Shown here piece by piece: positions 33,755 through 42,431 of a stretch of DNA of 64,000 nt (the first letter of the stretch is position 1; every line of letters begins with the position of its first letter). Source of the stretch: Gallionella sp. (GTDB lineage: Bacteria; Pseudomonadota; Gammaproteobacteria; Burkholderiales; Gallionellaceae); the NCBI GenBank assembly GCA_028710565.1, contig JAQTTV010000010.1, positions 1 to 64,000 on the forward strand, in the 5' to 3' direction. The notes beneath the pieces were generated by a model. The model saw only the letters and a list, made by a program, of their open reading frames with translations, searched no databases and was not told the DNA's origin. A program made the position numbers and the translations under genes.

Positions 33755-36415
33755 ATGACCACTTTACCCGATCACGATCCGCAAGAAACCCAAGAATGGT
33801 TAGATGCGCTGGAATCCGTACTGGAAAATGAAGGCACGGAACGTGCGCATTTTCTGTTGGCACAAATGATAAGCAAGGCGCGCAGTCTGGGGGCTAGCGT
33901 ACCGTTTAGCGCGACCACGCCGTATTGCAATACCATTCCGCTGGAAAAAGAACGTCGCTCGACGGGTAATCACCAGATGGAACAACGTATTCGCGCCTTG
34001 ATGCGCTGGAATGCGATGGCGTTGGTGTTGAATGCGAATCGTGATTCGTCTGAATTGGGCGGTCATATCGCCAGCTTTGCTTCTGCCGCGACTTTGTATG
34101 ACGTGGCATTCAATCATTTCTTCCACGGCAAAACCGATACGCATGGTGGCGATTTGGTTTATTTCCAAGGTCATTCTTCACCTGGTATGTATGCCCGCGC
34201 GTTCTTGGAAGGGCGCATCAGCGAAGAGCAGATGTACAAATTCCGCCAAGAAGCCGATGGCAATGGCTTGTCGTCTTATCCTCACCCTTGGTTGATGCCT
34301 GATTTCTGGCAGTTCCCGACCGTGTCGATGGGCTTGGGCCCTTTGATGGCGATTTACCAAGCGCGCTTTATGCGCTACATGGAACATCGCGGCATGGCAG
34401 AAACCACTGGGCGTAAAGTCTGGGCGTTTTTGGGTGACGGTGAAACCGACGAACCCGAATCCTTGGGCGCAGTGTCCATGGCAGGACGTGAAAAATTAGA
34501 CAACCTGATTTTCGTGGTCAACTGCAACTTGCAACGCTTGGACGGTCCTGTACGTGGCAATGGCAAAATCATTCAAGAATTAGAAGGCGTGTTCCGTGGT
34601 GCGGGCTGGAATGTCATCAAAGTGGTGTGGGGCAGCCATTGGGATCGCTTATTCGCGAAAGACAAAACAGGCTTGTTGCAACAACGGATGCAAGAAGTGG
34701 TCGATGGTGAATACCAAACCTATAAATCCAAAGATGGCGCGTATGTGCGCGAGCATTTCTTTGGCAAATATCCTGAGCTGCTAGAAATGGTGGCGGATAT
34801 GTCCGATCAAGAAATTTGGCGTTTGAATCGCGGCGGTCACGATCCTTACAAGGTATTTGCCGCTTACGCAGAAGCGACCAAACACACAGGTCAACCGACC
34901 GTCATTTTGGCTAAAACCGTTAAAGGTTACGGCATGGGGACGGCGGGTGAAGGGCAAAACATTACCCATCAACAAAAGAAAATGACCCAGGAAGTGCTGC
35001 TCAAATTCCGTGATCGTTTCAGCATTCCTTTGAACGACGCACAAGTCGCGAGCCTGAACTTCTATCGTCCTGCGGAAGACAGCGTAGAGATGAAGTATCT
35101 CAAAGAACGCAACCAAGCGATGGGACACATTCCTGCCCGCAAGCCCGTCACCGAAGCTTTGATGATTCCTAATCTGGACGCATTTGACGCGCTGCTCAAA
35201 GGCACGGATGACCGCGAAATCTCCACCACCATGGCGTTTGTGCGCATGTTGGGTATTTTGGTTAAGGACAAACATATCGGCAAACAAGTGGTGCCGATTG
35301 TGCCTGACGAATCCCGTACTTTCGGGATGGAAGGCATGTTCCGCCAATTGGGGATATTCTCGCAAGTCGGGCAGCTCTACACCCCGCAAGATGCTGACCA
35401 ATTGATGTTCTACAAAGAAGACAAAACAGGTCAAATTCTGCAAGAAGGCATTAACGAAGCGGGCGCGATGTCCTCGTGGATTGCCGCTTCTACCGCGTAT
35501 GCCAACTACGGCAAAGCCATGGTGCCGTTCTACATTTACTACTCCATGTTCGGCTTCCAACGTATCGGCGATTTGGCATGGGCGGCGGGCGATTTGCGTG
35601 CGCGCGGCTTTATGATCGGCGGTACAGCAGGACGCACCACGCTGAATGGTGAAGGTTTGCAACATCAAGATGGGCATAGCCATTTGAGCGCGGCAACGAT
35701 TCCAAATTGCGTATCGTATGATCCGACTTACGCGTATGAGCTCGCCGTCATCATCCAAGACGGGATGCGCCGCATGTACGTCAATCAGGAAGATGTGTTC
35801 TATTACATCACCGTGATGAACGAAAACTACGTTCACCCAGCGATGCCAGCAGGCGCGGAAGCAGGCATTATCAGCGGAATGTATTTGCTGCAAGAAGCGC
35901 AAGCGAAAGCCAGCAAAGCACCGAAAGTCCAACTGTTGGGCAGCGGTACCATCTTGCGTGAATCCATTGCCGCCGCACAAATTCTGCAACAAGACTTTGG
36001 CGTAGAAGCGGACATTTGGAGTGTGACGAGCTTTAACGAATTGCGCCGCGATGGCTTGGATTGCGAACGTTGGAATCGTTTGCATCCCGAAGCAGAAGCA
36101 CGTCAAAGCCATGTCGAAAAATGCTTGGCGAGCCGCAGCGGTCCTGTGATTGCGTCCACGGATTACATCAAGAGCTACGCCGATCAGATTCGCGCCTTCG
36201 TGCCACAGCCTTACACGGTGCTGGGGACAGATGGTTTTGGTCGTTCGGATACCCGCAAAAAATTGCGTCAATTCTTCGAGGTGGATCGTTTCTACATCAC
36301 GATTGCGGCACTCAAAGCCTTGGCAGATGCAGGCACGATTAGCCAAAACGAAGTCAGCCGTGCGATCCGTTTGTACAATATCAACCCAGACAAACCCAAT
36401 CCTGTGACGGTGTAA
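33755..36415 (+). CDS. aceE: Pyruvate dehydrogenase E1 component, homodimeric type
   Basis: 886 residues, the usual length for AceE. Shows the substrate region YFQGHSSPGMYARAFLEGR, the TPP motif GDGETDEPESLG (about 227) leading to NCNLQRLDGPVRGNG, and the C-terminal GTDGFGRSDTRKKLR. With AceF and lipoamide dehydrogenase it decarboxylates pyruvate to acetyl-CoA. Preceded by AAAGGAAGTAG. aceF follows 313 bp later after a repeat element and a terminator-like hairpin; no lpd gene follows aceF. Confidence 0.95.
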   Translation: MTTLPDHDPQETQEWLDALESVLENEGTERAHFLLAQMISKARSLGASVPFSATTPYCNTIPLEKERRSTGNHQMEQRIRALMRWNAMALVLNANRDSSELGGHIASFASAATLYDVAFNHFFHGKTDTHGGDLVYFQGHSSPGMYARAFLEGRISEEQMYKFRQEADGNGLSSYPHPWLMPDFWQFPTVSMGLGPLMAIYQARFMRYMEHRGMAETTGRKVWAFLGDGETDEPESLGAVSMAGREKLDNLIFVVNCNLQRLDGPVRGNGKIIQELEGVFRGAGWNVIKVVWGSHWDRLFAKDKTGLLQQRMQEVVDGEYQTYKSKDGAYVREHFFGKYPELLEMVADMSDQEIWRLNRGGHDPYKVFAAYAEATKHTGQPTVILAKTVKGYGMGTAGEGQNITHQQKKMTQEVLLKFRDRFSIPLNDAQVASLNFYRPAEDSVEMKYLKERNQAMGHIPARKPVTEALMIPNLDAFDALLKGTDDREISTTMAFVRMLGILVKDKHIGKQVVPIVPDESRTFGMEGMFRQLGIFSQVGQLYTPQDADQLMFYKEDKTGQILQEGINEAGAMSSWIAASTAYANYGKAMVPFYIYYSMFGFQRIGDLAWAAGDLRARGFMIGGTAGRTTLNGEGLQHQDGHSHLSAATIPNCVSYDPTYAYELAVIIQDGMRRMYVNQEDVFYYITVMNENYVHPAMPAGAEAGIISGMYLLQEAQAKASKAPKVQLLGSGTILRESIAAAQILQQDFGVEADIWSVTSFNELRRDGLDCERWNRLHPEAEARQSHVEKCLASRSGPVIASTDYIKSYADQIRAFVPQPYTVLGTDGFGRSDTRKKLRQFFEVDRFYITIAALKALADAGTISQNEVSRAIRLYNINPDKPNPVTV

Positions 36416-36497
36416 CCGTAAGTCGCCACATAAGCACTTGATAGGACGTGGTGGCATCACAACATGATGATTAGACATACAAATACCACTAACCAAA

Positions 36498-36603
36498 CTC
36501 CTTCCCCCTAGCAGGGGGAAGGCTGGGATGGGGGTTGAATGGTTCGTCACAAGTGAACGTTCCTACCCCCACCCTAACCCTCCCCCTGCTAGGGGGAGGG
36601 AAT
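36498..36603. repeat. Long palindromic repeat element, copy B
   Basis: About 106 bp. Its reverse complement matches copy A (9693-9800) almost base for base in the two outer arms of about 42 bp each, while the central 25 bp differ. Contains CCCCCTAGCAGGGGGAAGG and CCCCCTGCTAGGGGGAGGG. Confidence 0.85.
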
Positions 36604-36683
36604 GTCGCAAGGTGACTTGTGCTGTGTGAATCGAGTTTAGGTCGCGTGGACAGGACAAAAAACAGCGGGATGTCCGCATCCCT

Positions 36684-36709
36684 CCCCCTTGAGGAAGGGG
36701 GGCTTTTTT
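36684..36709 (+). terminator. Terminator-like hairpin just upstream of aceF
   Basis: Stem CCCCCTT / AAGGGGG with GAGG loop (36684-36701) followed by GC and six T. Ends 20 bp before the aceF ATG. It could limit transcription from aceE into aceF, or be the end of a REP-type repeat. Confidence 0.6.
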
Positions 36710-36728
36710 AAGCAGAAGGAACATAAAC

Positions 36729-38015
36729 ATGGCAACGATTAAACAAGTATTTGTGCCAGACATTGGCAATTACAAAGATGTAGCGGTGATTGAAGTCGCC
36801 GTCAAAGTGGGCGACACGATTAACGCCGAAGACAATTTGTTGACGCTGGAAACAGATAAAGCGGCAATGGAAGTGCCTGCGCCGTTTGCGGGTGTGGTGA
36901 AAGAACTCAAAATTAAAGTGGGCGACAAAGTTTCCCAAGGTTCGTTGATTCTGTTGCTGGAAAGCGCAGAAGCAGGCGCAGTTGCTTCTGCACCTGTGGC
37001 GAATGCACCCGCCTCTGCTCCTGCACCAGCCGCCGCACCTGTAGCCGCACCTGCTGCGATCGTGAATACGCCTGCACCAACACCTGCGGCAAGTGCTGTG
37101 AGCGTGTCTGCACCCGCAGGCAAAGCACATGCCAGCCCTGCAATACGTCGCTTTGCGCGTGAATTGGGTGTGGACATCAGTGCGGTCAAAGGTTCTGGCG
37201 ACAAAGGTCGCGTCACCAAGGAAGATGTACAAAATTACGTCAAAGCCATTATCGCCAAGCCCAATACAGGCGGTGGTCTGCAAGTGCTGGATATGCCTGT
37301 GTTCGATTTTGCCAAATACGGCGCAGTTGAAAGCAAACCCTTATCCCGCATCAAGAAAATATCAGGTGCTAACTTGCATCGCAATTGGGTAACCATTCCC
37401 CACGTCACACAATTTGACGAAGCGGACATTACCGAGATGGAAGCTTTCCGCAAAGAATTGGGCGCGGAATATGCGAAACAATCCATCAAGATCACGCCGC
37501 TGGTTTTCTTGCTCAAAGGCGTGGTCGCAGCCTTACAAAAGTTCCCTGAATTCAATGCGTCACTGGATGCGACGGGCGAAAATCTGGTGCTTAAACGCTA
37601 CTTCCACATCGGTGTGGCGGTGGACACCCCTGACGGTCTGATGGTGCCAGTATTGCGCAATGTCGATCAAAAAGGACTGGTGCAATTGGCGCAAGAATTG
37701 GCAGAAATCAGTGCGAAAGCGCGTGACAAAAAGATCACCGCAGCGGATATGCAAGGCGGTTGCTTCTCGATTTCCAGCTTGGGCGGCATCGGCGGTACGG
37801 CATTCACCCCGATTATCAATGCGCCCGAAGTCGCGATTTTGGGTGTGTCACGCTCCAGCATGAAACCTGTTTACCAAGACGGACAATTCGTGCCGCGCTT
37901 GATGTTGCCGCTGTCGCTGTCCTATGACCACCGCGTGATTGACGGCGCGCTCGCCGCTCGCTTCACCAGCTATTTGGCAAAAGTGTTGGGCGATATTCGT
38001 CGCTTGATGTTGTAA
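36729..38015 (+). CDS. aceF: Pyruvate dehydrogenase E2 component (dihydrolipoamide acetyltransferase)
   Basis: 428 residues. One lipoyl domain (residues 1-75, lipoyl lysine K44 in ETDKAAMEVPAP), a long Ala/Pro/Val-rich linker, the peripheral subunit-binding domain at about 137-172 (ASPAIRRFARELGVDISAVK) and the acyltransferase domain ending in SYDHRVIDGALAARF with the catalytic His. Many proteobacterial AceF proteins carry two or three lipoyl domains; this one has a single one. AAGGAAC precedes the ATG. Confidence 0.94.
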   Translation: MATIKQVFVPDIGNYKDVAVIEVAVKVGDTINAEDNLLTLETDKAAMEVPAPFAGVVKELKIKVGDKVSQGSLILLLESAEAGAVASAPVANAPASAPAPAAAPVAAPAAIVNTPAPTPAASAVSVSAPAGKAHASPAIRRFARELGVDISAVKGSGDKGRVTKEDVQNYVKAIIAKPNTGGGLQVLDMPVFDFAKYGAVESKPLSRIKKISGANLHRNWVTIPHVTQFDEADITEMEAFRKELGAEYAKQSIKITPLVFLLKGVVAALQKFPEFNASLDATGENLVLKRYFHIGVAVDTPDGLMVPVLRNVDQKGLVQLAQELAEISAKARDKKITAADMQGGCFSISSLGGIGGTAFTPIINAPEVAILGVSRSSMKPVYQDGQFVPRLMLPLSLSYDHRVIDGALAARFTSYLAKVLGDIRRLML

Positions 38016-38118
38016 TCAATTTACTGAATATTTCCATCCAATAAGTTGTAAAATGCGCGCCACATCAGTTGCTTAGTGCAATTGGTGTGGTTTGTTTTTC
38101 AAGATATATCACCGCATT

Positions 38119-38781
38119 ATGAGCATGAAATTACCTATCGGCATCTTCGGCGGTACATTTGACCCGATCCATTTCGGGCATTTGCGTTTGGCGGAGGAGA
38201 TGTTGGAACTTGCGAATTTGCAGCAGATTCGGTTTATTCCAACGGGTACGCCGCCACATCGGGGCAATCCACAGGTGGCGGCGGCACAGCGCAGTGCCAT
38301 GGTGGGACGGGCGATTGCCGATCAACCTAGGTTTGTGTTGGATGAGCGCGAGGTGCGACGGGCGCATATGTGTTATACCGTCGACACTTTGCGCGAATTG
38401 CGGCAAGAATTGGGAGAGGCGCAACCGCTCTGTTTGCTTATGGGTGGCGATGCTTTTCTCCAGTTGCACGCTTGGCATCAATGGGAAACCTTGTTTGAGC
38501 TGGCGCATATTGTGGTGGGTTGTCGCCCTGGATTTGCCATTGAAGAGCGCATTCATACTGCACCGATGGCGTTGCAGCTGCAACATCAACACCGCAGATG
38601 CACAGCGGAGGCATTATCTCAACGCGCCGCAGGGGGAATTGCCGTATTGGCGATTCCCAAATTAGAAATTTCAGCCACCGACATTCGTGCGCGGGTGGCG
38701 GAACAACGTACCATCCGCTATCTGCTCCCCAAAGCCGTAGCGGACTATATTTATCAACATCACTTGTACCTAACATGTTAA
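38119..38781 (+). CDS. nadD: Nicotinate-nucleotide adenylyltransferase
   Basis: 220 residues from the ATG at 38119 (an ATG at 38125 is also possible). Nucleotidyltransferase motif GIFGGTFDPIHFGHLRLAEE, then FIPTGTPPHRG and, near the end, ISATDIRARVAEQRTIRYLLP in the ISSTxIR family position. Makes nicotinate adenine dinucleotide in NAD synthesis. Overlaps rsfS by 7 nt. Confidence 0.92.
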   Translation: MSMKLPIGIFGGTFDPIHFGHLRLAEEMLELANLQQIRFIPTGTPPHRGNPQVAAAQRSAMVGRAIADQPRFVLDEREVRRAHMCYTVDTLRELRQELGEAQPLCLLMGGDAFLQLHAWHQWETLFELAHIVVGCRPGFAIEERIHTAPMALQLQHQHRRCTAEALSQRAAGGIAVLAIPKLEISATDIRARVAEQRTIRYLLPKAVADYIYQHHLYLTC

Positions 38782-39143
38782 ACACTGAAGAAAAAACACT
38801 CGCCGTAGTTGCCGCGCTAGAAGAAATTAAAGCCGCCAATATCACGGTGATCGACACCAGCAAATTAAGCAATCTTTTTGATCGCATGATTATCGCCAGT
38901 GCCAATTCCACCCGTCAAACTAAAGCCTTGGCGGATAACGTCGTGGTGAAATTGAAAGAGAAGGGTGAAATCGTGCTGGGACGCGAAGGCGAAGACAGCG
39001 GCGAATGGATTTTGGTCGATTTGGACGAGGTGCTGGTGCATATCATGCAGCCTGCGATTCGCGAGTATTACAACCTCGAAGAATTGTGGAGCAAAGCGCA
39101 AAACGCCCGTCCAAAATTAGCGACCTCGCCTGACGCAAAATAA
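38775..39143 (+). CDS. rsfS: Ribosomal silencing factor RsfS
   Basis: 122 residues from the ATG at 38775, which overlaps the nadD stop; the longer frame starting at 38598 is inside nadD and not used. Family motifs: VIDTSKLSNLFDRMIIASANST, GEDSGEWILVDLDEVLVHIM and REYYNLEELW. Binds L14 of the 50S subunit and blocks subunit joining in stationary phase. Standard nadD-rsfS-rlmH operon. Confidence 0.93.
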   Translation: MLNTEEKTLAVVAALEEIKAANITVIDTSKLSNLFDRMIIASANSTRQTKALADNVVVKLKEKGEIVLGREGEDSGEWILVDLDEVLVHIMQPAIREYYNLEELWSKAQNARPKLATSPDAK

Positions 39144-39149
39144 AGCTTT

Positions 39150-39620
39150 ATGAAGCTGTTGATTGTCTCCGTCGGCAATAAAATGCCCGACTGGATTGCC
39201 GATGGGTTCAAGGAATACGTCAAGCGCATGCCGCGTGAGGCGCAGATCGTGTTGGTCGAAGTCAAACCAGAAGCCCGCACCACGGGCAAAACCCCTGCGC
39301 AAATGATGGAAGCGGAAGCGCAACGGATTTTGCACGCCTTGCCCGCAGGTTGTTTTCGCATCGCCTTAGACGAACGCGGTGCGCAACCCACCACCAAACA
39401 ACTCGCCGCACAAATGAAAAATTGGCTGGGTGCGGGGCAAGACGTGGCGTTTATCATCGGCGGCGCAGATGGACTGCACGAAAGTGTCAAACACAGCGCG
39501 CAACATTTGATGGCGTTATCATCGCTTACCCTGCCCCACGCCTTTGTCCGCGTGCTACTCGCCGAACAACTATACCGCGCCCACAGCGTGTTGAATAACC
39601 ATCCTTATCATCGAGAGTAG
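39150..39620 (+). CDS. rlmH: 23S rRNA (pseudouridine1915-N3)-methyltransferase RlmH
   Basis: 156 residues, a SPOUT methyltransferase. [32 protein letters not shown], the SAM-knot [14 protein letters not shown] and C-terminal [19 protein letters not shown] are all family hallmarks. 6 bp after rsfS. Confidence 0.94.
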   Translation: MKLLIVSVGNKMPDWIADGFKEYVKRMPREAQIVLVEVKPEARTTGKTPAQMMEAEAQRILHALPAGCFRIALDERGAQPTTKQLAAQMKNWLGAGQDVAFIIGGADGLHESVKHSAQHLMALSSLTLPHAFVRVLLAEQLYRAHSVLNNHPYHRE

Positions 39621-39695
39621 GGGCGCACCTGCGTGTGCGCCATTGGACAAACATGCATGTGACCCATTGGGCAGACACGCAGGTCTGCCCCTACA
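39618..39695. repeat. Palindromic GTAGGGGCGCACCTGCGTG repeat
   Basis: GTAGGGGCGCACCTGCGTGT at the left is mirrored by ACACGCAGGTCTGCCCCTAC at the right, 78 bp overall. It begins at the last bases of rlmH, including part of the stop codon region. This GGGGC..ACCTGCGTG..GCCC type is a common dispersed repeat in proteobacteria. Confidence 0.75.
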
Positions 39696-39749
39696 GAAAA
39701 ATACACGAACGGTTTTCAATAGACAGAACAAATTCATTCAGGAAAAACC

Positions 39750-40595
39750 ATGACCACCACCGAACCCATCCATTTTGACCATTCTGGTAATTTCAACCGT
39801 CTGCGCGGTCGCTTAGAACATCAAGTCGGCAAGGCGATTGGCGATTTTAATATGATCGAAAACGGCGACAGCGTGATGGTGTGTCTGTCGGGCGGAAAGG
39901 ATTCTTATACGCTGTTGGAGATTTTACTGACGCTGCGTAAGCGTGCGCCGATTGATTTCCGCATTGTGGCGATGAATCTGGATCAAAAGCAGCCAGGATT
40001 TCCCGCCGACGTATTGCCGACTTATTTGAAAAACTTGGGCGTGGAATACCACATTGAAACCCAAGATACGTACTCTATCGTCAAAGAGAAAATCCCTGAA
40101 GGCAAAACCACCTGTTCGTTATGCTCCCGCTTGCGGCGCGGCATTATTTACAATGTGGCACAACAACTGGGCGCGAACAAAATCGCCTTGGGTCATCACC
40201 GTGACGACATGATTGAAACCTTGTTTTTGAATATGTTTTTTGGTGGCAAGCTGAAAGCCATGCCGCCAAAACTCGTCACAGACAAAGGCGATCACGTGGT
40301 GATACGTCCCTTGGCGTATTGCGCGGAAAAAGACATCGCGCGCTTTGCCCGTGGTATGGAGTTCCCCATTATTCCGTGCAACTTGTGCGGCTCGCAAGAA
40401 AACCTGCAACGCCAAGTGATCAAAGAAATGTTGACCAACTGGGAGCGTCAATACCCAGGTCGCAGCCAAACCATCTTCACGGCGATGCAAAATGTCGCAC
40501 CTTCGCATTTAATGGATGGAAAGCTATTTGATTTTAAGAATATGCTACTAGGACAAGCGGATGTGGCGGGTGATTTGGTATTTGATAGCGAATAA
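39750..40595 (+). CDS. ttcA: tRNA 2-thiocytidine(32) synthetase TtcA
   Basis: 281 residues. PP-loop [16 protein letters not shown], CxxC motif in [12 protein letters not shown] and the second cysteine pair in [19 protein letters not shown]. Uses ATP and an iron-sulfur cluster to thiolate C32 of tRNAs. A FNR-type or other regulator was not looked for beyond the sequence; none is obvious. Ends in front of a bidirectional terminator. Confidence 0.95.
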   Translation: MTTTEPIHFDHSGNFNRLRGRLEHQVGKAIGDFNMIENGDSVMVCLSGGKDSYTLLEILLTLRKRAPIDFRIVAMNLDQKQPGFPADVLPTYLKNLGVEYHIETQDTYSIVKEKIPEGKTTCSLCSRLRRGIIYNVAQQLGANKIALGHHRDDMIETLFLNMFFGGKLKAMPPKLVTDKGDHVVIRPLAYCAEKDIARFARGMEFPIIPCNLCGSQENLQRQVIKEMLTNWERQYPGRSQTIFTAMQNVAPSHLMDGKLFDFKNMLLGQADVAGDLVFDSE

Positions 40596-40622
40596 TCTCA
40601 GGCATTTTTGATAATGTAACGA

Positions 40623-40658
40623 ATGAGCCCCCGTGACCATTACGGCATGGGGGTTCAT
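40623..40658. terminator. Bidirectional terminator-like hairpin
   Basis: ATGAGCCCCCGTG and CATGGGGGTTCAT form a stem with a G-T mismatch pair. Lies between the ends of the convergent ttcA and M15 peptidase genes. Confidence 0.6.
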
Positions 40659-40674
40659 CTACATCATGTGGCGG

Positions 40675-41142
40675 TTAAACCAAACCAGCCAAATAAGTGG
40701 TAGCTTGCCCAGATTTAAATACGGCCGTCATCACTTGGTTGCGGGGTGTTTTACCTGGTTCAGCAATGGCAATGTGTACCCACGTGCCTTCATAAATCAG
40801 CTGATCGAAGGTCAAACCAGAATTCATAATCGCTGCCGTGATTTGGCGTGGCGTGCCAAATGAAGGGCAGGAGAAGTCAGCTGCGCAGCCATTGCTGTGT
40901 GCGCTGGTCATCGACCCTCCCACAGCCTTATTCACCGCTGGACTACGATAACCACTGCTGATAGAGATCGTTTTGCCGCCTAGAACGGTGCGAACTTTTT
41001 CTAGCAATCGTGCAACTTCCGTCAAATTAGTGAGTACATCCAGTGAATCAGGTTCATTGCTAATACCCAATCGCGCAGCGGCTTGAGAAGCGGTAAATTC
41101 GCTGAGCCAAAAGTGCTCAGAAAGTTGGGAGTCTGTGGTCAT
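40675..41142 (-). CDS. M15-family peptidase (endolysin-like)
   Basis: 155 residues, no signal peptide. Zinc-peptidase M15 pattern: SGYRS (63-67), H82 and D89 in SAHSNGCAADF, H123 in TWVHIAI. The N-terminal LSEHFWLSEFTASQAA is typical of phage endolysins and small cell-wall D,D-carboxypeptidases of the M15_3 type. The lack of a signal peptide favours a phage-derived or tailocin-associated origin, but no other phage gene lies nearby. Confidence 0.8.
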   Translation of the reverse strand: MTTDSQLSEHFWLSEFTASQAAARLGISNEPDSLDVLTNLTEVARLLEKVRTVLGGKTISISSGYRSPAVNKAVGGSMTSAHSNGCAADFSCPSFGTPRQITAAIMNSGLTFDQLIYEGTWVHIAIAEPGKTPRNQVMTAVFKSGQATTYLAGLV

Positions 41143-41340
41143 AGTAGTCCTTAAGCGCGTCAGTTGATGATGAAATCTGGAGCGCAGATTACGCCCGCAA
41201 CCTTGTGCCTGTCAAGCAATTGAATATCAATTGATAGGCAATCTTCAGATGCCAATTTAGAGCGTGATCATTCTCACTGCGTCACAAAGTGATGATTGAA
41301 AATAGCAGAAGGTAGATTTTAGGGCGCACCGAAAGCTGAT

Positions 41341-41371
41341 AAAAAAAGACCTGCATCTCTGCAGGTCTTTG
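41341..41371 (-). terminator. Rho-independent terminator of the tRNA operon
   Basis: On the minus strand: AAAGACCTGCA / TGCAGGTCTTT with GAGA loop, followed by a run of T. It lies directly after the tRNA-Thr CCA end. Confidence 0.9.
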
Positions 41372-41374
41372 TAT

Positions 41375-41450
41375 TGGTGCCGATTATCGGATTCGAACTG
41401 ATGACCTACCGCTTACAAGGCGGTTGCTCTACCAACTGAGCTAAATCGGC
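41375..41450 (-). tRNA. tRNA-Thr (anticodon TGT)
   Basis: 76 nt on the minus strand: acceptor GCCGATT / AATCGGC, D-arm GCTCAGTTGGTAGAGC, anticodon loop CTTGTAA (TGT, reading ACA), T-arm GTTCGAATC, and the CCA end encoded. Follows tRNA-Lys on the same strand. Confidence 0.96.
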
Positions 41451-41469
41451 GGGTGATACACCTGTTGCT

Positions 41470-41545
41470 TGGTGGGTCGGGCGAGATTCGAACTCGCGAC
41501 CAACGGATTAAAAGTCCGCTGCTCTACCGACTGAGCTACCGACCC
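41470..41545 (-). tRNA. tRNA-Lys (anticodon TTT)
   Basis: 76 nt on the minus strand: acceptor GGGTCGG / CCGACCC, D-arm GCTCAGTCGGTAGAGC, anticodon loop CTTTTAA, T-loop GTTCGAATC, encoded CCA. First of the two-tRNA operon. Confidence 0.96.
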
Positions 41546-41561
41546 CTGCAAAGGAGCGCGA

Positions 41562-41589
41562 ATTATACGGATTTAACCAGCTCTGTCAA
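41562..41589 (-). promoter_or_regulatory. Sigma-70 promoter of the tRNA-Lys/Thr operon
   Basis: Minus strand: TTGACA at 41584-41589 and TATAAT at 41562-41567, spaced 16 bp, both consensus. The tRNA-Lys 5' end lies 17 bp downstream of the -10. Confidence 0.85.
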
Positions 41590-41665
41590 CACCCAATTGC
41601 ACCTAGCAACACGTTTTATTGCAAAAAATTGGTCTTTTCGACTGATTGGCAGCAAAAAATGACAT

Positions 41666-42349
41666 TTAATCTCGTTCGCCTGACAATGCCATCAAAATAT
41701 TCAACAAGTTGATAAAGATATTGTAAATATCCAAATACAAACTCAGGGTTGCCATGATGTAATTGGTTTCACCACCATGAATAATTTGACTGATGTCATA
41801 CAGGATGTAAGCGGAAAACAGCAACACCGCCACACCTGAGATGGTTAAGGATAACACAGGAATTTGGAAAAACATATTCGCCAGCGAGGCAACCAGTATC
41901 ACAATCAACCCAATGAACAAAAATTTGCCCATAAAGCTGAAGTCTTTCTTAGTGACGGTTGCTAAGGTAGCGAGGCTAAAAAAGATCAAACCCGTTCCAC
42001 CTGCCGCCATGCCAATCAGTTCTGTGCCATTTTTCAGGTGCAACGCAACTTGTAAAATCGGCCCTAAGAACACGCCTGCCACGAAGGTGAAGCCCAATAA
42101 CGCGGCAATCCCCCACGCGCTATTGCGTAGTTTGGTGACAGCGAACAACAATCCCATCATCACGGCAAACATCAGCAATGAGCTGATAATCGGGCTGGCC
42201 GCCATAAAGGATAAGTTGAGCGAGAGCCCAATAAATGCGCCAATGACGGTGGGGATCATACTTGCGCCGAGCAACATATAGGTGTTGCGCAGTACTTTGT
42301 TTTGTTCTGAAGCAATGGCGGGTGCGCCCGCTTGATATTCGTATTGCAT
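41666..42349 (-). CDS. yccA: Bax inhibitor-1/YccA family membrane protein
   Basis: 227 residues with seven hydrophobic segments. NKVLRNTYMLLGASM opens the BI-1 core; GFTFVAGVFLGPILQ and the C-terminal ILYDISQIIHGGETNYIMAT with the conserved acidic residues complete it. In E. coli YccA modulates the FtsH protease and the Sec translocon; the role here is by homology. The gene starts with a clear upstream region and stands alone. Confidence 0.88.
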   Translation of the reverse strand: MQYEYQAGAPAIASEQNKVLRNTYMLLGASMIPTVIGAFIGLSLNLSFMAASPIISSLLMFAVMMGLLFAVTKLRNSAWGIAALLGFTFVAGVFLGPILQVALHLKNGTELIGMAAGGTGLIFFSLATLATVTKKDFSFMGKFLFIGLIVILVASLANMFFQIPVLSLTISGVAVLLFSAYILYDISQIIHGGETNYIMATLSLYLDIYNIFINLLNILMALSGERD

Positions 42350-42431
42350 TTAGGTTCTCCTAATTAATGTTCTGTTCAACAACAGAGGTCTAAGACTAGC
42401 GAAGTCGGGTAAAAGTTGCAACCTTTGTCCA

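Larger units (their letters stand above)
36416..36728. other. aceE-aceF intergenic region, 313 bp, no gene
   Basis: Unusually long for this operon. It holds the palindromic repeat at 36498-36603 and a terminator-like hairpin at 36684-36709. No coding frame is supported. Confidence 0.7.

Noticed and set aside
34781-36550. 589-codon open frame antisense to aceE and its downstream repeat
   Set aside because: It mirrors the well-supported aceE gene, has no ribosome-binding site or recognisable product, and owes its length to codon bias of the sense strand.
41453-41662. 69-codon frame on the plus strand
   Set aside because: Antisense to tRNA-Lys; such GEIRTRDQRIKS frames are a well-known artefact of tRNA genes.
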